Source: JAKJEP01 sp964580995
Lineage (GTDB): Bacteria > Planctomycetota > Phycisphaerae > Sedimentisphaerales > SM23-30
Reading direction: 5' to 3'
Assembly: GCA_964580995.1 (NCBI GenBank)
Contig: CAZOMV010000076.1
Location: 1 to 29,960 of the forward strand
Length of the DNA: 29,960 bases
Shown: positions 7,845-16,293 of the stretch, piece after piece
Layout: each line of letters starts with the position of its first letter
Position numbering within the stretch: position 1 is the stretch's first letter
Program-made: the position numbers and the translations under genes
The notes under the pieces: model-generated
What the model saw: the letters and a program-made list of their open reading frames with translations, nothing else
Database searches by the model: none
What the model was told of the DNA's origin: nothing

Positions 7845-8786
7845 CTATATCGGCCTGGTCAGCGACATTCGTACAATCTCTTCGCACATTTCTTCAAAAC
7901 TAAGTCCCATCCTCCCCGCCGCCTTGGGAACCAGCGAATGAGACGTAAATCCCGGCAGCGTATTGACTTCCAGAAAATAACTCCGCCCCTGGCCATCCAA
8001 TATAAAATCCACCCGACCCAGATCCCGGCAGCCCAGCGCCTCAAACGCCCGCCGGGCCTGTTCCTGAATCTCCCCCGCCTGTTCCGCCGACAAGCCTGTC
8101 TCAAAACTATATTCCGTATTATCCGAAACGTACTTCGCCTGATAATCGTAAAATCCCGCCGCCGGCTTTATCTCCAGTATTGGCAAGTTCTTATCGCCCA
8201 GTATCCCCACCGTCAACTCCCGCCCGGCGATAAACCGCTCCACCAGACAATCCCCATAATCTCCCAGTGACCTCTCGATCCCCTCCCAGGCCTCCAGCTT
8301 AGTCCGGCCGATCACCACCCCGATGCTGCTGCCCTGACAATTCGGCTTGGCCACACACGGAATCCCCACCCTATGGATCGCCCGCTCGATCTCCTCTGTA
8401 CCAGCCCCTTTCCCCGCCTCCAGCAATACTCCTTCCGCCGTCAGCACCCCCGCCCGCTCCACCGCCTGCTTCGAGAGCCACTTGTCCATCGCCAGATGCG
8501 AACTGGCCGCATCGCTGCCCACATACCGCAACCCCCGCTCCTCCAGGATCGCCTGCAACTGGCCATCCTCACCGAACGTCCCATGCAATACCGGAAACAC
8601 CACATCCACATGGTTCCGATCCAGCGCCGTTAGATCATCCGGCCCGATATCCGATTCATGCACCTCGTGCCCGCGCGCCTTCAGCGCCGCCGCCACCGCC
8701 CGCCCGCTGGTCAAACTCACCTCCCGCTCCGCACTCGGACCGCCCCGCAGCACCAATACCGAAAATTTACCTTCCTGCTCTGTCAT
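7845..8786 (-). CDS. ddl: D-alanine--D-alanine ligase
   Basis: 313 residues, normal for the DdlB type. It makes the D-Ala-D-Ala dipeptide that MurF adds to the stem peptide, using ATP in the cytoplasm. ATP-grasp signatures are present: RGGPSAEREVSL (14-25), HGTFGEDGQLQ (68-78), RVDFILD (258-264) and the metal-binding EVNTLPGFT (273-281). The ATG has AGGA 7 bases upstream, and that Shine-Dalgarno lies within the repeat element filling the gap to murB. It is 5 bases upstream of ftsQ, so the two are co-transcribed. Confidence 0.95.
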   Translation of the reverse strand: MTEQEGKFSVLVLRGGPSAEREVSLTSGRAVAAALKARGHEVHESDIGPDDLTALDRNHVDVVFPVLHGTFGEDGQLQAILEERGLRYVGSDAASSHLAMDKWLSKQAVERAGVLTAEGVLLEAGKGAGTEEIERAIHRVGIPCVAKPNCQGSSIGVVIGRTKLEAWEGIERSLGDYGDCLVERFIAGRELTVGILGDKNLPILEIKPAAGFYDYQAKYVSDNTEYSFETGLSAEQAGEIQEQARRAFEALGCRDLGRVDFILDGQGRSYFLEVNTLPGFTSHSLVPKAAGRMGLSFEEMCEEIVRMSLTRPI

Positions 8787-8935
8787 GTAAAATCCTAAAA
8801 ACGAAATCCGAAATTCGAAACAAAATTAAATTTTCAAAAAAATAACACTCCTTTGTCTATCGCCGTTTTTTTTAGATTTTGTTCACTTGAATTTCGTATT
8901 TGTTTAGGATTTAGACATTGGGATTTAGAATTTAT
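8787..8935. repeat. AT-rich imperfect inverted repeat between murB and ddl
   Basis: The whole murB-ddl gap is one imperfect inverted repeat. The left end (AAATCCTAAA, later GAAATTC and ACAAAAT) is mirrored on the right by ATTTTGT, GAATTTC and TTTAGGATTT. Bases 8901-8935 match 28412-28446 at 31 of 35 positions, all differences being transitions. The right end supplies the murB stop codon, and the left end supplies the ddl Shine-Dalgarno. It looks like a small dispersed element settled in the operon. Confidence 0.65.
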
Positions 8936-9813
8936 CGCCAAATATCGACCTCCAGCTCCAGCTCAATCTCATATCGTTCCCGCACCTTCTCCCGGATCAG
9001 ATCGATCAATTCCAAAACATCTGAACTTTTCGCTCCCTCATCCGCCAGAATAAAATTCGCATGACGTTCACTGACATACGCCCCTCCGACCCGATACCCT
9101 TTCAAACCGGCCTTGTCAATCAGCGCTCCGGCCGACAAAGACCGGGGATTCTTAAAAATACAGCCGGCATTGCGGCCGCCGATCGGCTGGGAATTCCGCT
9201 TCAGCATCCAGATTTCCTTGATCTGCCTGCCGATCCGCTCCGGGTCATCCGGCACCAGCGACAACTCCACCTCCAGGATGAATTTCGCCATAATGTTCGT
9301 CATCCGGTACCCGAAATAGATATCCTCCCGCTCCCGCGCGAATTCGAATCCGCTGCTGTCCAGCAGACGCACCGACTGCGCCACATTCCCGATATCCCCG
9401 AAACTGCCCCCCGCGTTAATCTTCACCGCCCCGCCCACACTGCCCGGTATCCCCACCATACATTCCAGCCCGCTCAGCCCGCTCCGGGCACACTGCATCA
9501 ATACATGCCGCAAATCCGCTCCCGCGCCGACCCGAACCCTGGTATCCTCAATTTCAATTTTCCCGAAATTCTCATTCGTAAGGTGAATCACCACCCCGCT
9601 GACCCCTGCATCCGCCACCAGCAAATTCGATCCCCGCCCCAAAACATACATCTCTACCGAATTCTCATGGCAGCGGCGCACCACCTCCAATAGTTCCTGC
9701 TCCTGCCGCGGTTCCACAAAATACCGCGCAGGACCACCCAGCTTGAACCACGTCCGCTGGGACATCGGTTCATTTTCTCTGACTATCTCTTCCAAGCCTG
9801 CAAATAAGTTCAT
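8932..9813 (-). CDS. murB: UDP-N-acetylenolpyruvoylglucosamine reductase
   Basis: 293 residues. It reduces UDP-GlcNAc-enolpyruvate to UDP-MurNAc with NADPH and FAD. FAD-binding landmarks are LGRGSNLLVADAG (58-70) and GIPGSVGGAVKINAG (121-135). The short C-terminal domain without the Tyr loop is of MurB type II. The proton-donor motif reads GCIFKNP (217-223), with Cys218 where E. coli has Ser; Cys is known in other MurB proteins. The long ATG start is favoured because the N-terminal ENEPMSQRTWFKLGGPA is standard and GGAAG sits 7 bases upstream. It therefore overlaps the end of murC by 44 bases, suggesting coupled translation. Confidence 0.95.
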   Translation of the reverse strand: MNLFAGLEEIVRENEPMSQRTWFKLGGPARYFVEPRQEQELLEVVRRCHENSVEMYVLGRGSNLLVADAGVSGVVIHLTNENFGKIEIEDTRVRVGAGADLRHVLMQCARSGLSGLECMVGIPGSVGGAVKINAGGSFGDIGNVAQSVRLLDSSGFEFAREREDIYFGYRMTNIMAKFILEVELSLVPDDPERIGRQIKEIWMLKRNSQPIGGRNAGCIFKNPRSLSAGALIDKAGLKGYRVGGAYVSERHANFILADEGAKSSDVLELIDLIREKVRERYEIELELEVDIWR

Positions 9814-11185
9814 CCGCTAACTTCCATACATCGCCCGCCCCCATCGTCACCACTACATCTCCACTTTTCACTTCACCGCAAAGATATTCCAATATCCGTT
9901 CAAAATCACCTAAATATTTCGCCCGGCCCCCCTCCGCCACAATCCGTTCCGCCAGACGGCCCGCGTTGATCTCCGCTCGCATCGTCTCGCTATCCCGAAC
10001 GAAATATATATCCGGTAATAATACTACATCCGCTTTGCCAAAACTCAAAGCAAATTCACTCAAAAAAAATCGCGTCCGGCTATGCTGGTGCGGCTGAAAA
10101 ACGCAAAACAACCGCTTCGGCTGATATTTCGACCGGATCGCCTCCAGCGTCACCCGGATTTCCGTCGGATGATGGGCATAATCATCCACCACCACCACTC
10201 CACCCACCTCACCCTTATAACTCATCCGCCGCCCCACCCCCGTAAATCCCGCCAGCCCCTGGCAGATTTCCGCCTCCTCCAGCCCGGCCCGCCGCCCCAG
10301 CGCCGCTACCGCCAGGGCATTGCATACATTATGCGTTCCCGCCAGAGCCAGCTTCACCCGCTCCACCCGGTGGCCTTCATAAATCAAATCAAAGATCCCC
10401 TGCCCATTTTCATACGCAATTTGTCCTGCCTGCCAGCCCCCTTCCCCCATCACACTATAATATTCACATTCTACCTCCAACCCGGCCAGCGACTCGCGGA
10501 CATTCACATCATCCCCATTGGCCACCACCACCCCGCCCGGCACCACCCGCTCGGCAAAGGCCCGAAACGCCCCTTTGATCTCCGCGATCCCGCTGTAATA
10601 ATCCAGATGATCTTCCTCGATATTCAAAATCCCCGCCGCCCACGGCTGCAGATTCAAAAACGACCGGTCATATTCACATGCCTCCACCACCAGATGCTCA
10701 CCAGCCCCCGCCCCGCTGCCCGAACCTAACTGCACCACATCCGCCCCGATCACAAAACTCGGATCACGACCCGCCTCCTTCAGCATATACGCCAGCCACC
10801 CGCTGGTGGTACTCTTACCATGCGTCCCCGCCACCGCCAGCGTCCGGATTTCCCGCGTCAGCTCGCCCAGCATCTCCGCGTATTTACACACCCGCACCCC
10901 CTTCTCTTTCGCCCACAACACCTCCGGATTATCCCCTTTCACCGCCGCCGACACCACCAGGCAATCCACCTCCGCCGGCAAATGCCCCGTCCCATGCCCC
11001 ACCTGCACCCGGATCCCACGCCGCCCCAGCCGGTCCACCACCGCCGAACTCTGCATGTCGCTGCCCGTCACCCGGTGCCCATGCTGCGCCAGCACCTCCG
11101 CCAACCCGCTCATCCCGCAGCCGCCTATCCCCACAAAATGATACGTCCGCGATTTTATATCTGTTTTCCGTTTCTCAATCTGCAT
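9770..11185 (-). CDS. murC: UDP-N-acetylmuramate--L-alanine ligase
   Basis: 471 residues, the usual MurC length. It adds L-Ala to UDP-MurNAc with ATP. The N-terminal Rossmann loop GIGGCGMSGLA (19-29) and the ATP loop AGTHGKSTT (119-127) are diagnostic of MurC, as is the central DDYAHHPTEI. The ATG at 11185 has a weak GAGAA upstream, and a 75-base gap separates it from murG. The next ligase in the pathway, MurD, is not encoded anywhere in the window. Confidence 0.96.
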   Translation of the reverse strand: MQIEKRKTDIKSRTYHFVGIGGCGMSGLAEVLAQHGHRVTGSDMQSSAVVDRLGRRGIRVQVGHGTGHLPAEVDCLVVSAAVKGDNPEVLWAKEKGVRVCKYAEMLGELTREIRTLAVAGTHGKSTTSGWLAYMLKEAGRDPSFVIGADVVQLGSGSGAGAGEHLVVEACEYDRSFLNLQPWAAGILNIEEDHLDYYSGIAEIKGAFRAFAERVVPGGVVVANGDDVNVRESLAGLEVECEYYSVMGEGGWQAGQIAYENGQGIFDLIYEGHRVERVKLALAGTHNVCNALAVAALGRRAGLEEAEICQGLAGFTGVGRRMSYKGEVGGVVVVDDYAHHPTEIRVTLEAIRSKYQPKRLFCVFQPHQHSRTRFFLSEFALSFGKADVVLLPDIYFVRDSETMRAEINAGRLAERIVAEGGRAKYLGDFERILEYLCGEVKSGDVVVTMGAGDVWKLADELICRLGRDSQRK

Positions 11186-11260
11186 AGGTTCTCAATCCAT
11201 TATCTATTGACGCCCCTGCCTCAGGCGATAACAAAATTTTTCATTTTAATATTTGCTATT

Positions 11261-12412
11261 TTATATTTCTTTTCCTATTTCCTTCAACTCCCGTGCCACA
11301 TTCCCCGCCGCATCCCCCTGCGCCAGTGACCGGGCCGCCTCCGTCATCCCTCTCAGCTTTTGTTCCTTCGTTAAGCACTCCATCAACTTCACACCCAACC
11401 GCCGCGCGGTACTGGCCGCATCACAATCATCCACCACAATCTCCGCCGCTCCCGCCTCCGCCAGCACCTCCGCATTCCGCAACTGATGCTGATCCTTATG
11501 ATACGGATACGGCAGCAAAATACTGGCCGTCCCCACCGCCGTCAGCTCCGCCAGCGTCGAGGCCCCCGCCCGCCCGATTACCAGATCCACGCACGGCAAA
11601 ATCTCCGCCATCCGATCCGTAAAGGCCAGCACCTTCACCTTTTGATTCGCCTGCTCATACCGCTGCCGCACCCACGATTCATCCTGCTGCCCCGTCAAAT
11701 GAATCACCTGCCACTCTGTCAGGATCGCCTGGACACTGCCGTCCTGCACCGCCCGTTCCGCCAGTTCCACCACCGCCTGATTCACGTTCCGCCCCCCCTG
11801 CGATCCGCCCACCACCAGTAATGTTTTCTTGTACGGCTCCAGTCCCCACTGCCCCAAAATCTCCTCCCTTTTCCCATGCGGTCCCGAAAATTCCTTCCGG
11901 ATCGGACAACCGCTCACCACACACTTCGGCCCATATTTCCCGAAAAACTGCCGGCTCGCCTGCCACTGCAAAAAAATCCGGTCCGCATACTTCATCCCAA
12001 ACCGGTTCGCCCGCCCCGGCACCGCGTCCGGATTCAGCATCCCGGTCGGCACCCCGTACCGCGCCGCCGCTTTCATCGCCGGTCCCGATGCAAATCCTCC
12101 CAGCCCCAGCACCGCCGCCACCTGTTTGTCCTCCAGGATCCTTTCGCACATCTTCACACTCGCCCGCCAATCCCGCAAAAAACGCCAGATCGCCCCCACC
12201 CGCAGCGGCGGGATCGGCTGGACCGGCTGCTTCTTGTACCGCCAGCCACTGTCCCGCAATATCCGCTCATCAATCTCCCGCTCCGTACACAAAAACAGGA
12301 TTCGCGCCTCCGGCTCCAACTCCTGCAGCGACTCCGCCACCGACAATCCCGGATACAAATGCCCTCCGCTGCCCCCGCCCGCCAGTATATAATATTTATG
12401 TCTTTTCTGAAT
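11261..12412 (-). CDS. murG: Undecaprenyl-PP-MurNAc-pentapeptide GlcNAc transferase, probable AUU start
   Basis: It adds GlcNAc to lipid I to give lipid II at the inner membrane face (GT-B fold). The essential loop GGGSGGHLYPGLSVAES and the C-terminal sugar-nucleotide motif GRAGASTLAEL are intact. The first conventional start codon in frame is TTG 12358, but that would delete GGGSGGH. Upstream, back to the in-frame stop near 12485, there is no ATG, GTG or TTG. An ATT at 12410-12412 has AAGGAAGG 7 bases upstream and gives (M)QKRHKYYILAGGGSGGH, a normal MurG N-terminus, 383 residues. I chose that start. The alternative is a base error in the assembly. It begins 43 bases after ftsW. Confidence 0.92.
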   Translation of the reverse strand: MQKRHKYYILAGGGSGGHLYPGLSVAESLQELEPEARILFLCTEREIDERILRDSGWRYKKQPVQPIPPLRVGAIWRFLRDWRASVKMCERILEDKQVAAVLGLGGFASGPAMKAAARYGVPTGMLNPDAVPGRANRFGMKYADRIFLQWQASRQFFGKYGPKCVVSGCPIRKEFSGPHGKREEILGQWGLEPYKKTLLVVGGSQGGRNVNQAVVELAERAVQDGSVQAILTEWQVIHLTGQQDESWVRQRYEQANQKVKVLAFTDRMAEILPCVDLVIGRAGASTLAELTAVGTASILLPYPYHKDQHQLRNAEVLAEAGAAEIVVDDCDAASTARRLGVKLMECLTKEQKLRGMTEAARSLAQGDAAGNVARELKEIGKEI

Positions 12413-12455
12413 CTCTCTGCCTTCCTTCTTTTTGCCTTTTACTATATGATTTTCT

Positions 12456-13619
12456 TCATTCGATTCTTCCCTGCCGCGCGATATTCACCAGCACCCCCGT
12501 CGCCACCGCCGTAATCACCAGCCCCGTTCCCCCCGCGCTCACAAACGGCAGCGCAATCCCTTTCGTCGGCGCCAGCCCCGAAACCACCATCAGATTCATC
12601 ACCGCCTGCGCGCCGATCATCCCCGCGATCGCCACCCCGAGCAGCTTGCCCAGCGTATCCGGCGCCCGCCGAACGATGATCATGCTGCACACCAGCAGCA
12701 AAATAAACAAACCGATTACGATCCCGCAACCAACTAATCCCAACTCCTCACTGATTACCGCAAACACAAAATCCGTCGTATCTTCCGGCACCCAGCCGAA
12801 CTTGATCGTCCCATTGCCCAGCCCCAATCCCCAAATTCCCCCCGCCCCGATCGCCATGATCGACTGCTGGGCATGATAAGCGCTGGCCATCTCGTTACTG
12901 CCGTCGCTACCCTGCCAGTACGCCAGCACCCGGCTCCACCGATACTCATTACAATACACCAGCACATAAAACGCCGCCGCCGCCAGCGGCACCAGCACCA
13001 GCAAATGCCACCAGCGCACGCCCCCCACCAACAGCACCACCACTCCCATTGCCCCCACCAGGGCCGCCGTCCCGAAATCCTCCACCCCGATCAGCCCCAC
13101 CACCAGGATCAGCACCGCACACCCCGGCACAAACCCGCCCCAAAACTGGCGGATCTTTTCCTTCCGATACACCGAATACCCCGCCAGAAACATCACCATG
13201 CACCATTTAGCCAGCTCTGACGGCTGAAACGTCAGACTATACTCCGCCGGCCCGAACTTCAGCCACCGACGCGATTGATTCACCTCCGTGCCGATCCCCG
13301 GAATCAGCACCAACGCCAGCAGCACCACCGAAAATAACAGCAAATACAAAATCGGCGATAACCAGATACTCTTCTCGTTCACCACCCACCGCCGGTAATT
13401 GAAACAACTCGAAATCGCCAGCACCACCCACACGATCGGCACAAACGCCACCCGCCGCATCGTCGCGTATTTCCAGAACCGCCGCAAATCAATCTGCTGA
13501 TCCACACTGGCACCCGCCGAAAACACCATCAGCGCCCCCAGACACAGCAGCGCACTGATGATAATCATCAGCCACACCCCCTGATACCCTTTACGCCCTA
13601 TAAGCTGTCCTTCATCCAT
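12456..13619 (-). CDS. ftsW: SEDS-family septal glycosyltransferase FtsW
   Basis: 387 residues, strongly hydrophobic with about ten predicted membrane spans. SEDS landmarks include SEELGLVGC and the C-terminal PFVSAGGTGLV, where most FtsW proteins have PFVSYGGSS. FtsW polymerises lipid II at the septum together with the class b PBP FtsI. It starts 15 bases after the mraY stop, with no murD between them, and a weak AGAAAG lies upstream of the ATG. RodA is a less likely identity, given the dcw context. Confidence 0.93.
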   Translation of the reverse strand: MDEGQLIGRKGYQGVWLMIIISALLCLGALMVFSAGASVDQQIDLRRFWKYATMRRVAFVPIVWVVLAISSCFNYRRWVVNEKSIWLSPILYLLLFSVVLLALVLIPGIGTEVNQSRRWLKFGPAEYSLTFQPSELAKWCMVMFLAGYSVYRKEKIRQFWGGFVPGCAVLILVVGLIGVEDFGTAALVGAMGVVVLLVGGVRWWHLLVLVPLAAAAFYVLVYCNEYRWSRVLAYWQGSDGSNEMASAYHAQQSIMAIGAGGIWGLGLGNGTIKFGWVPEDTTDFVFAVISEELGLVGCGIVIGLFILLLVCSMIIVRRAPDTLGKLLGVAIAGMIGAQAVMNLMVVSGLAPTKGIALPFVSAGGTGLVITAVATGVLVNIARQGRIE

Positions 13620-13634
13620 ATTCGTTTCTTTCTG

Positions 13635-14810
13635 TCATCTCAACTTCAGCGTCGCCAGCGCCAGCGCCGCAAACGCAATCCCCATCAGCCAGAAACGCAC
13701 CACCACCTGCGGCTCACTCCATCCTAACAAATGAAAATGATGATGCACCGGCGCACAACGGAAAATCCGCTTCCCCCCGCTCAGTTTAAAATACCCCACC
13801 TGCAAAATCACACTGAATGCCTCCATCACAAACACCCCGCCGATGATAAACAGCAAGATTTCATGCCGCGTCACCACCGCCGTATAGCCGATCATCCCCC
13901 CCAGCGGCAAACTCCCCACATCCCCCATAAAAACCTGCGCCGGGTGGCAGTTAAACCACAAAAACCCCAGGCACGCCCCCAGCATCGCCGCACACACGAT
14001 CCCCAGCTCCCCCGTCCCCCGGATCTGCGGCAGCAGCAGATACTCCGCCCACATCTTCACGCTCCGCACGATCTCGCCCGACTCCATCGGCACATACGAA
14101 GTGGACATCGCCTCACTGGCCAGATAACACAAAATCGCGAACATCAGGCTCACAATCCCCAGGCACCCCGCCGCCAGACCGTCCATCCCGTCCGTCAGAT
14201 TCACCGCGTTGCTCGTGCCCGTGATCACAATCACCGTGATAATCGAAAAACCAAACAACCCCAGCTTGAACCCATATTTATAAAACGGCAGCCAGATCCG
14301 GTGCCCGTCTTCAATCTCCGCAAAATCCACTGAATACAAAAACGCCGCCAGCAGCACCCCCAGCCCGATCTGAAAAATCAGCTTCTCCCACATATGCAAT
14401 CCGTCCCGGCTGCGATGCTTGATCTTCGCCGTCAGCTTCAGCCAGTCATCCACTCCCCCCAGCACCCCCAGCCACACCATCAGAAACAGCCCCTTCTGCA
14501 CAAACGGATTCCGCAAATCCGCCCACAGCAGCGAACTGACAAAAATCCCCAGCAAAATAATCAGCCCCCCCATCGTCGGCGTATTCACCTTATGTTTCGT
14601 CAGCTCATTCAATGCCTGATGGTCAAATTCCGGATTGTCCCCCACCTTCTTGCAGATCAGCCAGCGAATGATCCTGGGACTCCACAGCAGCGAGACCACC
14701 AGGCTCGTCAGAATCGCCAGCACGATCCGCAACGATACATACTCCCACGCATAAAAATGCAGACGCTGCTGCAAAAATTCCCGATAATATTCCATCAATA
14801 AATACAGCAT
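13635..14810 (-). CDS. mraY: Phospho-N-acetylmuramoyl-pentapeptide transferase
   Basis: 391 residues with about ten membrane spans. It transfers phospho-MurNAc-pentapeptide to undecaprenyl phosphate, forming lipid I. Diagnostic motifs are NTPTMGG (76-82), GVDDWLK (119-125), NLTDGMDGLA (204-213) and APVHHHFHLLGW near the C-terminus. The first ATG (14810) fits the E. coli N-terminus; neither it nor the ATG five codons later has a clear Shine-Dalgarno. It is separated from murF by about 60 AT-rich bases and followed directly by ftsW. Confidence 0.96.
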   Translation of the reverse strand: MLYLLMEYYREFLQQRLHFYAWEYVSLRIVLAILTSLVVSLLWSPRIIRWLICKKVGDNPEFDHQALNELTKHKVNTPTMGGLIILLGIFVSSLLWADLRNPFVQKGLFLMVWLGVLGGVDDWLKLTAKIKHRSRDGLHMWEKLIFQIGLGVLLAAFLYSVDFAEIEDGHRIWLPFYKYGFKLGLFGFSIITVIVITGTSNAVNLTDGMDGLAAGCLGIVSLMFAILCYLASEAMSTSYVPMESGEIVRSVKMWAEYLLLPQIRGTGELGIVCAAMLGACLGFLWFNCHPAQVFMGDVGSLPLGGMIGYTAVVTRHEILLFIIGGVFVMEAFSVILQVGYFKLSGGKRIFRCAPVHHHFHLLGWSEPQVVVRFWLMGIAFAALALATLKLR

Positions 14811-14869
14811 ATCATGATTTTTTTATAATAGCTTTCCTTCCTTTATTTTTCTATTTGATTTTTTATTTT

Positions 14870-16288
14870 TTATTTTCCTGACCGGTCTCCCCGGAATCGC
14901 CCCAGCGACTCCACCACTTTCTCCATCTGCATCGCGTGCGACCCTTTCACCAGAATCACGTCCCCTTCCCGTATCATACTCTTAATCAGCCGCGCCAATC
15001 GCCGGCTGTTGATGCTCTTCTGCACCCGGCTATGCCCCATCCCCGCTTCCATCGCCGCATTCGCCGCCAGCGAACACTTCGGACCCACTGCAAACAAAAT
15101 ATCGATATTCGACCGCGCCACCTCCTCCCCCAACTGCACATGATATTCCGCCGCCGTCTCCCCCAGTTCTTCCATATCCCCGCACACCAGCACCCGCCGC
15201 GATGCCCCGGCCCACGTCGATAACTCCGCAATCGCCGCCGACATGCTCGCCGGATTGGCATTATAACTGTCATCAATCACCGTGATCCCATGAATCTCTT
15301 TGCCCTGCATCCGCCCCGGCACCCCCCCAAAATCCTTCATCGCCTCCGCATATTGCCCGCTGGTGATCCCCATCCGCCGCACCACCGCCAGCGCCGCCAG
15401 GGCGTTCTTCACATTATGCACCCCCATAATCGGTATTTCCACCTTCACCCGGTCGTTCGTCTCAAAATACAATCGCCCCGGCTCCTGCCGCACCTTACTC
15501 CCCGTCACATCCGCCGGACCATCCACCCCAAAGGTAATCACATTCCAGTCCAGGGCACGCAATCGCTCCAGCGTATCCGTATGCCCCGCCCCGCAGATCA
15601 CCACCCCATGCTTTTTCAACCCCGCCACAATCGACACCTTCTCCACGCTGACCCCCTTCAAATCCTTGAATCCCGCCAAATGGCTCGGTCCCACATTCGT
15701 AATCACCGCAATATCCGGCTCCGCAATCCGAGACAGGGCCGCAATCTCACCCGGCGCGTTGCTGCCCATCTCCACCACCACAAAATCATCTTCGTTCTCC
15801 ACCCCCAGCAGCGTAACCGGCACCCCAATCTGATTATTGAAATTCTCCGGTGACCGGTGCCCTTTCCGGTACTTGCTCAACACATGATAGATCATCTCCC
15901 TCGTCGTCGTCTTGCCGTTGCTCCCCGTCACCCCGATCACCATCACCCCATGCCCCAGGCTCCGCCGGTAAAATCGGGCCAGATTCCCCAGCGCCGCCAG
16001 CGTATCATCCACCTTCAAAACCCCCACCCCTTTCTCCTTCACCTCCGCCGGCAGCGGAACATTCCGGTCAATCACCAGGCCCCGTGCCCCCCCCGCCACC
16101 GCCTGCTTCAAAAAATCATGGCCGTCAAACCGCTCCCCATGCAGCGCAATAAACAAATCCCCTTCTTGTACCTTGCGCGAGTCCGTCGTCACCCCGGTGA
16201 TCAAAGCCTTTTTCACCGCGGATTTCAATTCCGCCCGCAGCACATTTTTGATCTCTTCCAGTAACAGCGATTTCATTGCACCTGCCAT
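14870..16288 (-). CDS. murF: UDP-MurNAc-tripeptide--D-alanyl-D-alanine ligase
   Basis: 472 residues, typical MurF length. It completes the pentapeptide with the Ddl product, using ATP. The ATP loop TGSNGKTTT (121-129), the N-terminal TTDSRKVQEGDLFIAL (34-49) and the central DDSYNANPASM are MurF signatures. The ATG lies 5 bases after the murE stop, with AAAGGT upstream, so the two are co-translated. The tail ends near MQMEKVVESLGRF. Confidence 0.95.
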   Translation of the reverse strand: MAGAMKSLLLEEIKNVLRAELKSAVKKALITGVTTDSRKVQEGDLFIALHGERFDGHDFLKQAVAGGARGLVIDRNVPLPAEVKEKGVGVLKVDDTLAALGNLARFYRRSLGHGVMVIGVTGSNGKTTTREMIYHVLSKYRKGHRSPENFNNQIGVPVTLLGVENEDDFVVVEMGSNAPGEIAALSRIAEPDIAVITNVGPSHLAGFKDLKGVSVEKVSIVAGLKKHGVVICGAGHTDTLERLRALDWNVITFGVDGPADVTGSKVRQEPGRLYFETNDRVKVEIPIMGVHNVKNALAALAVVRRMGITSGQYAEAMKDFGGVPGRMQGKEIHGITVIDDSYNANPASMSAAIAELSTWAGASRRVLVCGDMEELGETAAEYHVQLGEEVARSNIDILFAVGPKCSLAANAAMEAGMGHSRVQKSINSRRLARLIKSMIREGDVILVKGSHAMQMEKVVESLGRFRGDRSGK

Positions 16289-16293
16289 CCGAT

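Noticed and set aside
10678..12876. Long plus-strand Pro/Ser/Thr-rich frames across murC, murG and ftsW
   Set aside because: They follow from the C-rich complement of GC-rich minus-strand genes and have no domain or ribosome site.
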